Counted from the stretch's first letter, positions 1 through 9,100 are shown. The stretch is 64,000 nucleotides of DNA from Candidatus Rifleibacteriota bacterium (GCA_018818125.1 JAHISQ010000176.1:1-64000); one strand, 5' to 3'. Translations and numbers: made by a program. The notes: generated from the sequence alone by a model not told the origin.

Positions 1-137
1 ACGAAAACACCGAATGGCTTGCCTTCATCGGTTATCGCAACACCTATCTTGACGGCAAGTATGATGATGATGGTTCCAGCGACAGCGTAAAAGTTGGCTA
101 TCGTGGCCCAGTATTCGGCATCGTCGGCAAATTCTAA
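1..137 (+). CDS. C-terminal end of a probable outer-membrane beta-barrel protein (partial)
   Basis: An open frame enters from the left edge and ends in TAA at 135-137, giving about 44 residues. The segment alternates aromatic and small residues (WLAFIGYRNTYL, then VKVGYRGPVFGIVGKF) and ends in phenylalanine. That is the usual terminal strand signature of proteins inserted into the outer membrane by the BAM complex. The rest of the gene lies outside the window, so the specific family cannot be named. The next gene starts 55 bases downstream with its own ribosome binding site. Confidence 0.6.
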   Translation, partial: ENTEWLAFIGYRNTYLDGKYDDDGSSDSVKVGYRGPVFGIVGKF

Positions 138-192
138 GTTCGCATTACATTAGTAATCAGAAAAAATTGTATTTAGTAAAGGGAGTAGTGTT

Positions 193-1860
193 GTGAAAAA
201 AGTTTTAGGTTATTGTCTTGTTCTGTCTATGTTGGCTGGTCTCGTTTTATCGGTAGGTTGCGGCGGTGGCGGCAGCAGTAATTTCTTAAAAGCGTTTGCT
301 GCAGTTCTTGTTATTGCCGCTGTTGCCTCGACCGGTGGCGCGGCGAGTCTTCCGGTTTTTGCTGCATCAGGGCGCGCTGATTTGCGGGCGGTTGTGCAAA
401 CCAAATATGAAGCAGCACTGTTTATCAACGACGTCCAGGTTGCCACAACGACTGCAATTACTATTTCAGGAAACAAGCTTGAGCTGGATGAGCCTTTTAC
501 TTACAATTCAGGCGTTGCAGCGGTTGAATACAAAGTTGTTTTTCGCCCGGCTGGCAAGCTCGTTGGCTTTACCTACGTGGGCAATGTAACATTGACTGAC
601 AGTGAAACTTCAACCATCGGTTCGACTATAGCTCCGATCGAAGCCACCGCATCTACGACAGCGAACGCATTAACCTACGAATTGTGGAAAGATAACGTAG
701 TCGGCGCCAGCACCAAAACATACGCCGATTTCATGACAACAGCCAACCAGACTCAGATTGATACAACTGTCGATGAAACCAGCACCGACCTTACAGCGAT
801 TTTTGACGCCGCAGCAACTACATTCGCAAACGCGATACCAGTTGCAACACCAATCGCTGTTGCAACTCCTGTGCCGACAACCACAACAACCAACCGTCTG
901 ACTGGTAATTATCGCGCCTTCACTTACAGTTCTGGCATTCAGAACCGCTGGTCTTCTATGTGCGAAATCGCTGTGACTGGCGATCAACTGGTGTCGATAG
1001 TAAAGATTGATCCTTCTGATCCGGTTGGCACGAGATATACAGCAACCGTGAGCGAAACCGCTGGTGAATTTACGCTTAGTGGAGATACTCCAAATCGCGG
1101 TGTTGTGTCGCCGTCTGGCAATTTTGCCATTATTCATGATTGGCAGAGCGATGATCCTAATACTGCTTTGCTCGTCAAAATGCCAACAGCTGCGACCAAT
1201 GCTACTCTAAACGGCACATATCTTGTATATGAATGTTCTGACGATGTTAATGCCACCTATGTTCCTACAAAAGCTACAACGCAGGCTTTTACCATGACTT
1301 TTAACAATGGCACTTTCACCAGCCAATCGGCTTTTGATCCTTATTCAGAATGGGATAATAGCCTCAATAATGGCAATTACTCGGTTGCTGATGATGGAAC
1401 GGTTACAATTGTTGGACTCGTGGCCAATCGGTTTATGCAGGTATCTGCAGACGGAAATGTATTTGTAAGCGTCTCATACATACAAGGCGAGTATTGCGAT
1501 ATGAGTATCGGCATCAAGCAAGGCGGCAGCGCATGGAAAGGCAATTATCTTCATGCAATCATCCAAGGCTACGTCAATGAAGGAGTTTACAGTTCTTGCT
1601 CATCCAGTTCGCTTATCACTGCAACTGGCAGCAGCTTTAGTGAGCTTGATAGAAAGACTGAGAATCTCAGTCTGGCTAATATGGATCTGCTGATTAACGA
1701 AGATTACACTATCATCAATGCAGGGATAATTAATATTACGGCCGCTCCAGAATCTAATTACGGCAGCATCGACCCATCGGGCGAAGTATATTGCATAACA
1801 ACAAAGTACATAAACAACCCCATGGACGGTCGATTTTTCGCTTTTGGTGTTAAAAAATAA
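193..1860 (+). CDS. Exported Ala/Thr-rich protein of unknown function
   Basis: The 555-residue product starts at a GTG preceded by GGGAG. The N-terminus is a hydrophobic export signal (residues 4-22) followed by a cysteine and a Gly run (VGCGGGG). This could be a lipoprotein site, but the -3 position is serine rather than leucine, so lipidation is uncertain. A second hydrophobic stretch rich in Ala and Val follows at about 32-55. A Thr/Pro-rich linker at about 215-235 separates two parts. The C-terminal 320 residues are rich in Asn, Thr, Tyr and Gly with alternating hydrophobics, as in a beta-rich extracellular domain. No family is recognised. A strong terminator follows. Confidence 0.7.
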   Translation: MKKVLGYCLVLSMLAGLVLSVGCGGGGSSNFLKAFAAVLVIAAVASTGGAASLPVFAASGRADLRAVVQTKYEAALFINDVQVATTTAITISGNKLELDEPFTYNSGVAAVEYKVVFRPAGKLVGFTYVGNVTLTDSETSTIGSTIAPIEATASTTANALTYELWKDNVVGASTKTYADFMTTANQTQIDTTVDETSTDLTAIFDAAATTFANAIPVATPIAVATPVPTTTTTNRLTGNYRAFTYSSGIQNRWSSMCEIAVTGDQLVSIVKIDPSDPVGTRYTATVSETAGEFTLSGDTPNRGVVSPSGNFAIIHDWQSDDPNTALLVKMPTAATNATLNGTYLVYECSDDVNATYVPTKATTQAFTMTFNNGTFTSQSAFDPYSEWDNSLNNGNYSVADDGTVTIVGLVANRFMQVSADGNVFVSVSYIQGEYCDMSIGIKQGGSAWKGNYLHAIIQGYVNEGVYSSCSSSSLITATGSSFSELDRKTENLSLANMDLLINEDYTIINAGIINITAAPESNYGSIDPSGEVYCITTKYINNPMDGRFFAFGVKK

Positions 1861-1886
1861 ATTGAAATAATAGTTGAATCCTCTCT

Positions 1887-1920
1887 AAAAAGGGGCTGTC
1901 CACGTGGACAGCCCCTTTTT
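1887..1920 (+). terminator. Rho-independent terminator, 17-bp perfect stem
   Basis: The 34 bases are a perfect palindrome (arms AAAAAGGGGCTGTCCAC and its complement) ending in a T-run. It lies 27 bases after the stop of the exported-protein gene. The symmetric A/T tails could let it act on both strands. Confidence 0.9.
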
Positions 1921-2209
1921 CTTTTTTCCATAACAGCCAAAAGCCGGCCTAGCGACTGCTGTTATCAAAGAGGCTTGAGGGTGTGGCTATAGCTTATAGC
2001 ACTTACTATATGGATCACAGATAGTCTGCGAATGAAAGCTGTTTTATCCCCTGTTAAGACTTGCATTCGCAGGGCTGGTAAGAACTGCTGGATTTTTAGG
2101 TAAAAATTTTAGTGAATTTTTCGTAGATTTAGTAAAATAGGCTGTTTTTTTGTTATGATTATCAAGTGTACTGGTCCTTCGTGACAAATTAACCGGGAGA
2201 AACTCTCAG
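1921..2209. other. Intergenic stretch before the LysM gene
   Basis: About 290 bases, AT-rich in the second half, with no open frame of coding character. A leader or promoter for the LysM gene is likely here, but I see no unambiguous -35/-10 pair. Confidence 0.4.
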
Positions 2210-3565
2210 ATGTTTACGTTAAACCGAAGGGGCGTTATCGGTTTCTTGCTTACCATGGCGGTAGGGATAGCCCTTGGCGCTGCTACTCTTGTGGTCAGCA
2301 ACGAAATAGCCCGAAAAGCTGCTAAAGATAAACCCACGTCTACGTTTCACGGCCCAAGTTCGTCAGCGAGCGTAGAAAAAGCATTTGAAAACTATCAGAA
2401 GGCATTTCGCGAATATCAGCAGGCTGTTGGGCTGGGGCGTGCCGATGCCAAGAAATATGGCGACAATCTTCGTGAAGCCAAAAAACGTTTGGAAACCGAA
2501 ATTTTTCGCAATACTCCCGGCGTTTCCGAAATGGATATGGCAGGGTTTGAGTCGGCTCGTAGCGAATCTACGCCATCTTCGCCGATATTTGTCGGAACCA
2601 GTTCCTCTCCTTTCGGTGAGAGTGTGTTGAACCTCGGCACATCGGGCAGTTCAGCCAACTCTCAATCTTCGTCAGCACAACTTTCCTCGTCATCTTCGGC
2701 TGCGCAGGCTTCAGTTCCTGCTCAGAGCACTTCTGAAGACAGCATAACCGGTATGGATTATTACCGGGTCAAGGCCGGTGATTCGCTCTCTAAAATTTGC
2801 GAAAAGTACTACGGCAACGGCGGGATGTGGCAGCACATCGTAAAATATCAGGTCAGCAGTATTGCCGCTACACCCAATCTGATTTTTCCAGGGCAGTTGA
2901 TAGTGTTGCCAAAGGGTCTCACTGTTCCTTCTAGCACAACTGTTGCTGGCACCACTTCTTCGGACAGTTCCTCTTCTTCTACCCCCGCGTCAACAAATAC
3001 TCAGACTGCGCCCGCTGGCGATGAATCGTGGCAGGAGCAGTTTCAGCAGGATTACCTGATTTCGGATCGCGCTCTCACTAATTCTGGTACCATGAGCGTT
3101 GCTCAGATTCAGAAATTTCTCGACACAAAAAATTCGGTGCTGGCTAAACCCTATCGCGGTTCGAGCCCGGCACAGATGATATATGATGCCGCCAAAAAAT
3201 ATGGTATCAATCCGCAGGTGCTGTTGACGCGTCTGCAGTGTGAACAGGGGTTGATTTCGAAATCTACGGCTACGGAGAGCAAGCTTGACTGGGCCCTGGG
3301 CGTTGGCTGTTATGACTCCGGTAACTGGAACCAGAAATTTAAGGGATTTGCCAAACAGATTGAATATGCCGCCCAGACCTATCGTCGCCATTATGATGAT
3401 GCCAAAGCCAAACTTGATCGTGGTGAAAAGGTTGTTATGACAATAGATGGCAAGCAGGTGCAGATAAAGAACGCTGCGAGCTATTCGTTCTACAAATATT
3501 GTCCGCATTTTCAGGGCAATAAGCTGTTTTATGATGTCTGGCGTGGTTATCGCCGCTCGCTTTAA
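2210..3565 (+). CDS. Membrane-anchored LysM protein with a C-terminal lysozyme-like region
   Basis: The 451-residue protein starts at an ATG preceded by GGGAGA. An N-terminal membrane segment (about 12-30) is followed by a charged, probably coiled-coil stretch (50-95) and a Ser-rich linker. A LysM domain lies at about 183-235 (begins YYRVKAGDSLSKICEKYY, ends IVLPKG), followed by another Ser/Thr linker. The last 160 residues (from SVAQIQKFL) contain AAKKYGINPQVLLTRLQCEQG and a Trp/Tyr-rich tail, resembling the glucosaminidase/lytic-transglycosylase fold with a possible catalytic Glu in CEQG. LysM binds peptidoglycan N-acetylglucosamine, so a role in wall binding or remodelling is inferred. The enzymatic assignment is only moderate. 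Confidence 0.75.
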   Translation: MFTLNRRGVIGFLLTMAVGIALGAATLVVSNEIARKAAKDKPTSTFHGPSSSASVEKAFENYQKAFREYQQAVGLGRADAKKYGDNLREAKKRLETEIFRNTPGVSEMDMAGFESARSESTPSSPIFVGTSSSPFGESVLNLGTSGSSANSQSSSAQLSSSSSAAQASVPAQSTSEDSITGMDYYRVKAGDSLSKICEKYYGNGGMWQHIVKYQVSSIAATPNLIFPGQLIVLPKGLTVPSSTTVAGTTSSDSSSSSTPASTNTQTAPAGDESWQEQFQQDYLISDRALTNSGTMSVAQIQKFLDTKNSVLAKPYRGSSPAQMIYDAAKKYGINPQVLLTRLQCEQGLISKSTATESKLDWALGVGCYDSGNWNQKFKGFAKQIEYAAQTYRRHYDDAKAKLDRGEKVVMTIDGKQVQIKNAASYSFYKYCPHFQGNKLFYDVWRGYRRSL

Positions 3566-3576
3566 GCGGGTTTTTC

Positions 3577-4545
3577 TTAATCTTCAGATACAGGCGACTG
3601 ATAGTCGCTGCTTTTGCAATGCTTGAAAAAGGTGTCCACTTTTCTGGCGTCTTCGAGCAGTGTTGCCGAATCCGGGGCGCTGAGCATGACAATCGTCTGC
3701 GCCTCTGTTGAAGCCAGTTTTACCAGATTCTTTCCGCCTGCAATACGCAACTCGCTTTCTGAGAAGTCGCTTATTCCGTAATAAATCAGAAGTTTGCAGA
3801 TGTTTTTGTTGCCGACTGCCGGTAGCGCAGCGAAAATGCTTGAGATTCCAGCGGCATGGCACCATTCTGGGTGGTATTCCGGGCGGTTCAGGCCGGCATT
3901 AAGCGAAAGTAGAACCAGTTGATTGTTGCGTAACGCGAACGAAAAGCGTACCGGCACGTCTCTTATGGCGCTGAGTCCTTTAAATTTGCTGGTAATAGAA
4001 CAGAGTTGATCCATCATGGCTTCTGGTGGCCTGATCGGAAAAACCCGCCAGGTCTGGCGCATGCGCATTGATTTTTCAAGGCTGAACTGGGCGATAAGCC
4101 GCGGTAGGCCGGCAATAAAGGTTGCTTCTATCCGACTTTTGGCGCTGATGAATTCTTCGAGAATGACCGGACCGTTTATAGCGCTGACTATGGCTTCATA
4201 AAATTCCGGCAGCTCACGAAAGGCTTTAAGAATGTAGCAATGATCGCAGTCGCTGCCATTAACAGCCGATTTCATGGCAAGCGGAAACTGGTTGCGTTTC
4301 ACCGCCCACGCCGCCAGGCTGTCAAATTTTGATCCATGCACAAAAACGGGCTGTACAATCTGGTTGCGGGCGCAGAATTCTCTCAGAAGAGCGCGATTGG
4401 TTATTAGCTGAAAGAGTTCTGACTGGCGCAGCGATTCAGGAATTTTGCCTGCATAAATCGGGTTGTCGGCGTAAAAACCGCCATTGCAGCGCGACCAGTC
4501 GGCTATTTTCTCAATAAAGCTATGATTGTCTTCACTTGTCATCAT
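3577..4545 (-). CDS. ATP-grasp-like carboxylate ligase family protein
   Basis: This 322-residue cytoplasmic protein has no signal peptide. The central part follows the ATP-grasp order: a strand with a lysine (FPLAMKSAVNGSD, about 93-105), then a short segment with paired acids before an arginine-containing strand (VILEEFISAKSRIEATFIAG, about 133-152), then a region with FSFALRNNQLVLLSLNAGLNRP near 215. ATP-grasp enzymes join a carboxylate to an amine or thiol through an acyl-phosphate. The substrate cannot be read here. Two ATGs open the frame (4545 and 4542) with no clear Shine-Dalgarno sequence. It converges on the LysM gene with 11 bases between stops and appears monocistronic. An alternative is a degenerate, non-catalytic member. 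Confidence 0.5.
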   Translation of the reverse strand: MMTSEDNHSFIEKIADWSRCNGGFYADNPIYAGKIPESLRQSELFQLITNRALLREFCARNQIVQPVFVHGSKFDSLAAWAVKRNQFPLAMKSAVNGSDCDHCYILKAFRELPEFYEAIVSAINGPVILEEFISAKSRIEATFIAGLPRLIAQFSLEKSMRMRQTWRVFPIRPPEAMMDQLCSITSKFKGLSAIRDVPVRFSFALRNNQLVLLSLNAGLNRPEYHPEWCHAAGISSIFAALPAVGNKNICKLLIYYGISDFSESELRIAGGKNLVKLASTEAQTIVMLSAPDSATLLEDARKVDTFFKHCKSSDYQSPVSED

Positions 4546-4644
4546 TGTACATATCGGCCAAAAAATGCAGATAATGTATCATATGAGTCACGAAATTTAG
4601 GTACCTGACAAATGTGAAATCACGAGGTTAATTTATTCAGGGTC

Positions 4645-5241
4645 TTAGTCGCGCATCTGTTCTTCGAGCTCTTTGAGTCGGGCGCGAGCAACACGATCGT
4701 CGGGATGCTTATTAACATCTCTTTGCAGGCGATCCATCTCGGTGCGACTGTAGCGGAGAAGACGGCGCAGAGTGTTGAGGTCGCGCGATATGGTACGATC
4801 ATCGTTCGGGAGCTGGTTGGCGCGTTCCCAGTCGTTGAAGGCTTTGCGGAGCTTGTTCTTTTCAAAAAAGATCTGGCCGCTGAGCTTGAAAATACCGTAG
4901 TTGCTTGGGTCATAGATTCTGGCTCGCTCCAGTCGGCGAAGGGCCTCTTCGTAACTGCCACGATAATAATCGGTGGTGGCGGACTCAACATATTGGCGGG
5001 CACGACTTTCGTTGAGATACTTGCTGCGTGCTTGAATTTCTTCGACCGGTTCGGTTTCGCTGGCATTCAGCGCGACCGGGTCAGGCTCTGGCGTACGGTC
5101 GGCAGTTCCACCAAGATTACGTCTGATACTCGAAAAGTCGATAGACGATGATTTTGGTAGTTCGGAGGCGAAATAGCCTGCTGCTAACAGCAGCAGTATA
5201 ACTACGCCGACCTTGATTACTGATGCAAAATTGCCTTTCAT
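4645..5241 (-). CDS. Membrane-anchored TPR protein
   Basis: The start is placed at 5241 because its ATG overlaps the TGA of the upstream gene (ATGA), giving 198 residues. Residues 8-24 form one membrane helix, so most of the protein is probably periplasmic. From about residue 70 two TPR-like helical pairs follow (YYRGSYEEALRRLERARIYD and the next unit with FFEKNKLRKAFNDWERA). The C-terminus is highly charged and probably coiled coil. TPR units mediate protein-protein contacts. The tight coupling to the next TPR gene suggests that the two products form one envelope assembly, but the partner is unknown. Confidence 0.65.
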   Translation of the reverse strand: MKGNFASVIKVGVVILLLLAAGYFASELPKSSSIDFSSIRRNLGGTADRTPEPDPVALNASETEPVEEIQARSKYLNESRARQYVESATTDYYRGSYEEALRRLERARIYDPSNYGIFKLSGQIFFEKNKLRKAFNDWERANQLPNDDRTISRDLNTLRRLLRYSRTEMDRLQRDVNKHPDDRVARARLKELEEQMRD

Positions 5242-6080
5242 CTCGGGCACCAGGCCTCCTGCAGGTTGATTCCACGCTCTGAAAGATAGGAATACCACCG
5301 GTTTTTCAGGTTGACAGGCCTGGACCCAAGCAAACCCCTGTCCCTGAAAAAGTCAAAGTGATAACCCAGTAGTGCTATTTGTCTTTTTACATCGGCACAG
5401 CCAGTTGAAAAGCTACGGTTAAGTGACTTTTCGAGGCAACTGTGTACGGGCCAACATCCCCATGACTTGAGTATATTGGAATTCGCATCAAGTGACAAGG
5501 GGGAAAGCATCAATTGCCAATATGATTGAGCTCTAAATAGGTGGATTCTACTCTCCAGATCAGGGTCTAGGGTGGATGTGTTTTTTTTCAACCAGTCGTT
5601 GCTCCAGGCAAGTGTTGCCATGGGGTCTTTGCTTGCATCCGGGTGCCAGCCGCGCTGTAGATAGTGTTTTAGTTCTACGGGCTTGAGGGTTGCCAGGCGT
5701 TTCCATGATGGTTGTTCGTTGTGCTGGTTGGCAATGTCTATCGCGACCCGTAATTCAGTAAGATCCTGGCCTGGCAGCTCCTTTTCAAGCTGTGCAAGTT
5801 CTTCGTTCCAGGTTACGGCGCTGCTGGCAAGGCCTGTGTTTATGCTGTTTGTCAGATTTCGGGTGGAGGCTATGGCTTTAAAATACAAGGCTTGCGGCCG
5901 CAGCCGATGATCTGGCCAGGTAGAAATAAAACGCGCAAGAACTTCTTCAGCCTCCTGCCACCTGGCGTTGTTGAAGGCACGTGTGCCATCGCTGTAAATT
6001 TCGGAAGCTGTTATAGCACAGGCCTGTGCTGTAATCAGCACCATTGTCAAGATTGCCATATATTTTGAAAGTTTTTTCAT
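5238..6080 (-). CDS. Exported TPR-like protein, first gene of a two-gene operon
   Basis: The 280-residue product begins with a clear signal peptide (residues 1-22, cleavage near AQACAITAS). The mature N-terminus contains a tetratricopeptide unit (GTRAFNNARWQEAEEVLARF, about 32-51) followed by WPDHRLRPQALYFKA, as in BamD/YbgF-type periplasmic TPR proteins. The remainder is helical and of unrecognised family. An AAGGG ribosome binding site precedes the ATG. The TGA overlaps the ATG of the membrane-anchored TPR gene, so the two are translationally coupled. A role in envelope assembly is inferred only from the fold and location. Confidence 0.65.
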   Translation of the reverse strand: MKKLSKYMAILTMVLITAQACAITASEIYSDGTRAFNNARWQEAEEVLARFISTWPDHRLRPQALYFKAIASTRNLTNSINTGLASSAVTWNEELAQLEKELPGQDLTELRVAIDIANQHNEQPSWKRLATLKPVELKHYLQRGWHPDASKDPMATLAWSNDWLKKNTSTLDPDLESRIHLFRAQSYWQLMLSPLSLDANSNILKSWGCWPVHSCLEKSLNRSFSTGCADVKRQIALLGYHFDFFRDRGLLGSRPVNLKNRWYSYLSERGINLQEAWCPR

Positions 6081-6361
6081 CTTAACTACCCTTGTCGTTT
6101 TATATGCAATTTAAATGCCAAATCCCGGCAACTGTCTGGTTGCCGGTCGGTTATCGCGGTCTGTTGCGAGTTTCTCGTTTTCAAGGTGGGTTTGCTGGTA
6201 ATCATATCCCCCCTCTATGGGTATCGGCATTCTCGTGTCAACTGTTGAATGCAAATTGTGGAGGTATAATCTCGGCAAGCTTAAATAGAATTTTGCTGAG
6301 ACAATGTGCTGAAAAAACACATGGACTCTAATTAACGAAAAATTAAGCCGATTTTGTGTGA
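6081..6361. other. Intergenic region upstream of the TPR operon
   Basis: No coding frame of quality is present. A TTGACA is present on the minus strand near 6234-6239, but no well-spaced -10 follows it. The promoter of the TPR operon should lie here. Confidence 0.35.
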
Positions 6362-6391
6362 AAAAGACACCGCGGGCAGGCGGTGTCTTTT
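6362..6391 (-). terminator. Rho-independent terminator after the FAD-subunit gene
   Basis: The 12-bp arms AAAAGACACCGC and GCGGTGTCTTTT enclose a short loop, about 20 bases after the stop at 6411 on the minus strand. Read on the minus strand, the stem ends in a T-run. Confidence 0.85.
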
Positions 6392-6410
6392 GGGTGTTGA
6401 GGTATGTTGG

Positions 6411-7247
6411 TCAGCGAAGGTTTTGCAAGGCCCTTTTGAGTAATACTCCAGCCATTTGCTTGCGATAAGCCTTCGTGGAGCGCAGATCACTGATCGGTTT
6501 TGCTGTTTCACTGACGATTTCAGCGGCACGTGCTATCGTGTTGTCATCGAGTTGCTCGCTGCTTTCGAGGTATTCTTCGGCCTCGCGGCAGCGCAGTACG
6601 GTTGGTGCAACCGAACCCATCGCGATGCGGTAGTGATTTTTGCCGTCATTCCAGGTGGATACGGCCATGTTGATTTTTGAAATTGCGTGCGCTCTGCGCT
6701 CGCCGAGTTTTAAAAATTCGCCGCGCGTTTTTCTTAGCAGCAGCTTAAATCCCTCGATAATTTCCCCGGGCGCTAACTTTGTTTTGCCGGGGCTAAGGAA
6801 GAATTCCACAATAGGGATTTGCCTCCTGCCATTGCAGCCTATAATCATGATGTCGGCGACAAGGGTAAATAAGGCTGGAATTGTATCGCCGGCTGGCGAA
6901 GCGTTAGCGACATTGCCGCCGATTGTCGCAGAGTTTCGTATCTGCAATGCTCCTACGGTGGAGGCTGCTTTTGCCAGCGCAGGAAAGTAGTCCTTAATGA
7001 GCTGGTCTTTGGCGATCTGGTTCATGGTGCAGCCGCTGCCGATAATAACCGCGTTCTCGTCTGTTCTGATAGTATTCAGAGGAGGCAGACCGCTGATGTC
7101 GACCAGACCCTTGAGATTTGGGTACATGCCGTTGCGCATTTTTACTATCAGGTCGCTGCCGCCGGCAATCGCCAGATAATCGGGTTTCATGAGCGCCTCA
7201 CAGGCGTCTTGTAGGCTTGTTGGCTTGATGAATTCGACGTTACTCAT
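6411..7247 (-). CDS. xdhB: FAD-binding subunit of a xanthine dehydrogenase/CO dehydrogenase-type enzyme
   Basis: The 278-residue product matches the medium, FAD-binding subunit of the molybdenum hydroxylase family. Visible signatures are the first flavin loop (AIAGGSDLIVKMRNG, about 32-46) and the second (RNSATIGGNVANASPAGD, about 104-121), followed by the family C-terminal helix region. The subunit passes electrons from the iron-sulfur subunit to FAD and then to the acceptor. The ATG overlaps the TGA of the [2Fe-2S] subunit gene (7244-7247), so the pair is coupled. A terminator follows directly. No molybdopterin-binding large subunit is encoded nearby, so substrate and physiological role remain open. 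Confidence 0.85.
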   Translation of the reverse strand: MSNVEFIKPTSLQDACEALMKPDYLAIAGGSDLIVKMRNGMYPNLKGLVDISGLPPLNTIRTDENAVIIGSGCTMNQIAKDQLIKDYFPALAKAASTVGALQIRNSATIGGNVANASPAGDTIPALFTLVADIMIIGCNGRRQIPIVEFFLSPGKTKLAPGEIIEGFKLLLRKTRGEFLKLGERRAHAISKINMAVSTWNDGKNHYRIAMGSVAPTVLRCREAEEYLESSEQLDDNTIARAAEIVSETAKPISDLRSTKAYRKQMAGVLLKRALQNLR

Positions 7248-7729
7248 GATTTACTGCTCCTGTCGGCTGCTTTTTTTACTGCAGCCTCTATCTTGCGATA
7301 ACCAGTACAGCGGCAGATGTTGCCGGAAAGTGCCTGTTTGATTGCATGTGCATCTGGATTAGGGTTATTCTTCAACAGATAATGGCTGGTTATGGTCATT
7401 CCTGGTATGCAAAAACCACATTGTACCGCACCTTCTTCGACGTAAGCGTCCTGAATGTTTTTCATGAGCTTGTCTTCGTTAAGACCCTCTACGCTGACCA
7501 GGCTGTCGGCTTTGTTTAAGGTGGCTGCAAGTTTTATGCAGCTGTTAATTGGCTGTTCGTTAAGCATTACTGTACAGGCTCCGCATTCCCCTTTGCCGCA
7601 GCCTTCTTTGGCTGCTGTCAGTCTAAAATTGCGGCGCAGCATTTCAAGAACGGTCAGTTCAGGTGATACTTCGGTTTCGACCGCATTTCCGTTCAAACTA
7701 AAGCTGATTTTGATCAGATTTTCTTGCAT
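7244..7729 (-). CDS. xdhC: [2Fe-2S] subunit of a xanthine dehydrogenase/CO dehydrogenase-type enzyme
   Basis: The 161-residue protein carries the two [2Fe-2S] sites of the family. The plant-ferredoxin-type cluster uses C44, C49, C52 and C64 (EGCGKGECGACTVM). The second, helical cluster uses C104, C107, C139 and C141 (QCGFCIPGM and ICRCTGY). All eight cysteines are present, so it should be functional. It carries electrons from the molybdenum centre to the FAD subunit. An AAGGAG site sits before the ATG. It is the first gene of a two-gene operon with the FAD subunit, and the upstream gene is an unrelated GGDEF-like protein. The symbol follows the three-subunit enterobacterial naming. Confidence 0.88.
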   Translation of the reverse strand: MQENLIKISFSLNGNAVETEVSPELTVLEMLRRNFRLTAAKEGCGKGECGACTVMLNEQPINSCIKLAATLNKADSLVSVEGLNEDKLMKNIQDAYVEEGAVQCGFCIPGMTITSHYLLKNNPNPDAHAIKQALSGNICRCTGYRKIEAAVKKAADRSSKS

Positions 7730-7747
7730 AATCGTTCTCCTTGCGAG

Positions 7748-8959
7748 CTACTGGTTTATCGCGCCGTAAGCTTTAAACTCGACGTTTTCGTTGATTGCTT
7801 GATTTAGCGATTCACGGCTTTTTTCGAGCAGCCCGTCCCCATGTGTGGCATTGGCAGGGTAAGCTGCCGAGCCGATGAACATTTTCAACTCGCTGCTGTT
7901 AATAAAATCAAACTTTTCATTCTGTTTGGCAAATGTTTTTTGAACTCTTTTGGCAACAATCTCGGCAACTTCGGCGCCGGTCTCGGTTAGAATCGCAAGA
8001 AACTCACCGTCATTTTTGCCGCAAAACATGAGGTCGAGGCGGCGTAGAGACTGTTTGAGCGCGGCGGCAGCACTTCTGGCTATCTGCTGGGCATTGTCGC
8101 TGTCGAGCTTGGTAAAGCCGCGAACCGAGATGGTTAAGAGACTCATTTCCTGTTTGTAGCGTTCTGAGCGCTCGACTTCAGTCTCAAAAGAGTCGGCAAA
8201 GCATTCGAATAAAAACAGTCCGGTAGACTTGTCTTTGTATCGGCCATCGCCAGTATTACCTGCATTTTCGACAAGCGCCAGCAGGGTTTCAAGGAAAAGT
8301 GCCGTGCTGGTGAGTGGTATTGGCGGTGATTTGTGCGCCTCGCGGCTTGAGAATACGCACAGGCCAATCTTGTTCTGATGTAGAGTAAGTGGCAGAGCTG
8401 TCAGCTCCAGCCGAATAAGCGCTGATTTGAAGGACATCGGCTTGTTGCCGGCAGAGATTTTGCCGATTTCCTCTTCGCCAAGCGATCCCGGAAACTTGAT
8501 AAAAACCGAATGTTCGCGGTTGATAAAGCGGCTGCCATTGAGTGCAGCCGGAAGTTCGCCGGCTCCAGCGACCTGGCGGCACTGACCGTTCTCGAGTATG
8601 TAAAGAGTTACTGAATCGCTGCCGCAAATTTCACGCAGGCGCAGTAATGATCTGTGTAAGAGGTTTTCGTCGATCTTCGGCGAGTTCCGCAATACGACGC
8701 GTAGCTCATTGAGGTTGCGCAGTTTCTGGCGTGACTGTTTTTTTTGTCGCCCCCGGCTCGGCGTCGTCCTCTTTCCAAGTATCACTTCGCGGAAAATCAG
8801 TATTGTATTGAGCAATACCAGTATCAGCAGAAGATTGGGAAATCTGAGGCTGACATCCCAGACCGGCTTGCGGTTCCACAGGCCGATCAGTAGAACACTC
8901 ACGATAACCAGGTTGGCGAACAGATATGAATTCAGATTGATCCGTTTGCGTTCTTTCAA
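7748..8959 (-). CDS. Membrane protein with a GAF-like region and a degenerate GGDEF domain
   Basis: The 403-residue product begins at TTG with a purine-rich stretch (GGGAAAAGAAG) just upstream. Two membrane helices lie at about 10-25 and 40-57. Residues 90-240 look like a GAF-type sensory domain. The last 160 residues follow the diguanylate-cyclase layout (KSTGLFLFECF near the start, FIGSAAYPANATHGDGLLEK near the end). The signature loop reads CGKNDGEFLAIL, with NDGEF in place of GGDEF, and the family's usual acidic metal ligand early in the domain is not evident. It is therefore probably inactive in c-di-GMP synthesis and may bind a ligand or partner instead. The xdhC start is 18 bases downstream, so co-transcription is possible. 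Confidence 0.7.
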   Translation of the reverse strand: MKERKRINLNSYLFANLVIVSVLLIGLWNRKPVWDVSLRFPNLLLILVLLNTILIFREVILGKRTTPSRGRQKKQSRQKLRNLNELRVVLRNSPKIDENLLHRSLLRLREICGSDSVTLYILENGQCRQVAGAGELPAALNGSRFINREHSVFIKFPGSLGEEEIGKISAGNKPMSFKSALIRLELTALPLTLHQNKIGLCVFSSREAHKSPPIPLTSTALFLETLLALVENAGNTGDGRYKDKSTGLFLFECFADSFETEVERSERYKQEMSLLTISVRGFTKLDSDNAQQIARSAAAALKQSLRRLDLMFCGKNDGEFLAILTETGAEVAEIVAKRVQKTFAKQNEKFDFINSSELKMFIGSAAYPANATHGDGLLEKSRESLNQAINENVEFKAYGAINQ

Positions 8960-9100
8960 CTTCTTTTCCCATTCCGGGTGCGGGTAAGCGCACCCTTTGA
9001 CAAGTTAGCATCTTGACGAAGATCTATCTACTGTACTATGCTTCGACAGGTAACATTATACACAGGCTTGCCAGTGGGTGCAATTATTTGACTCAACCGT

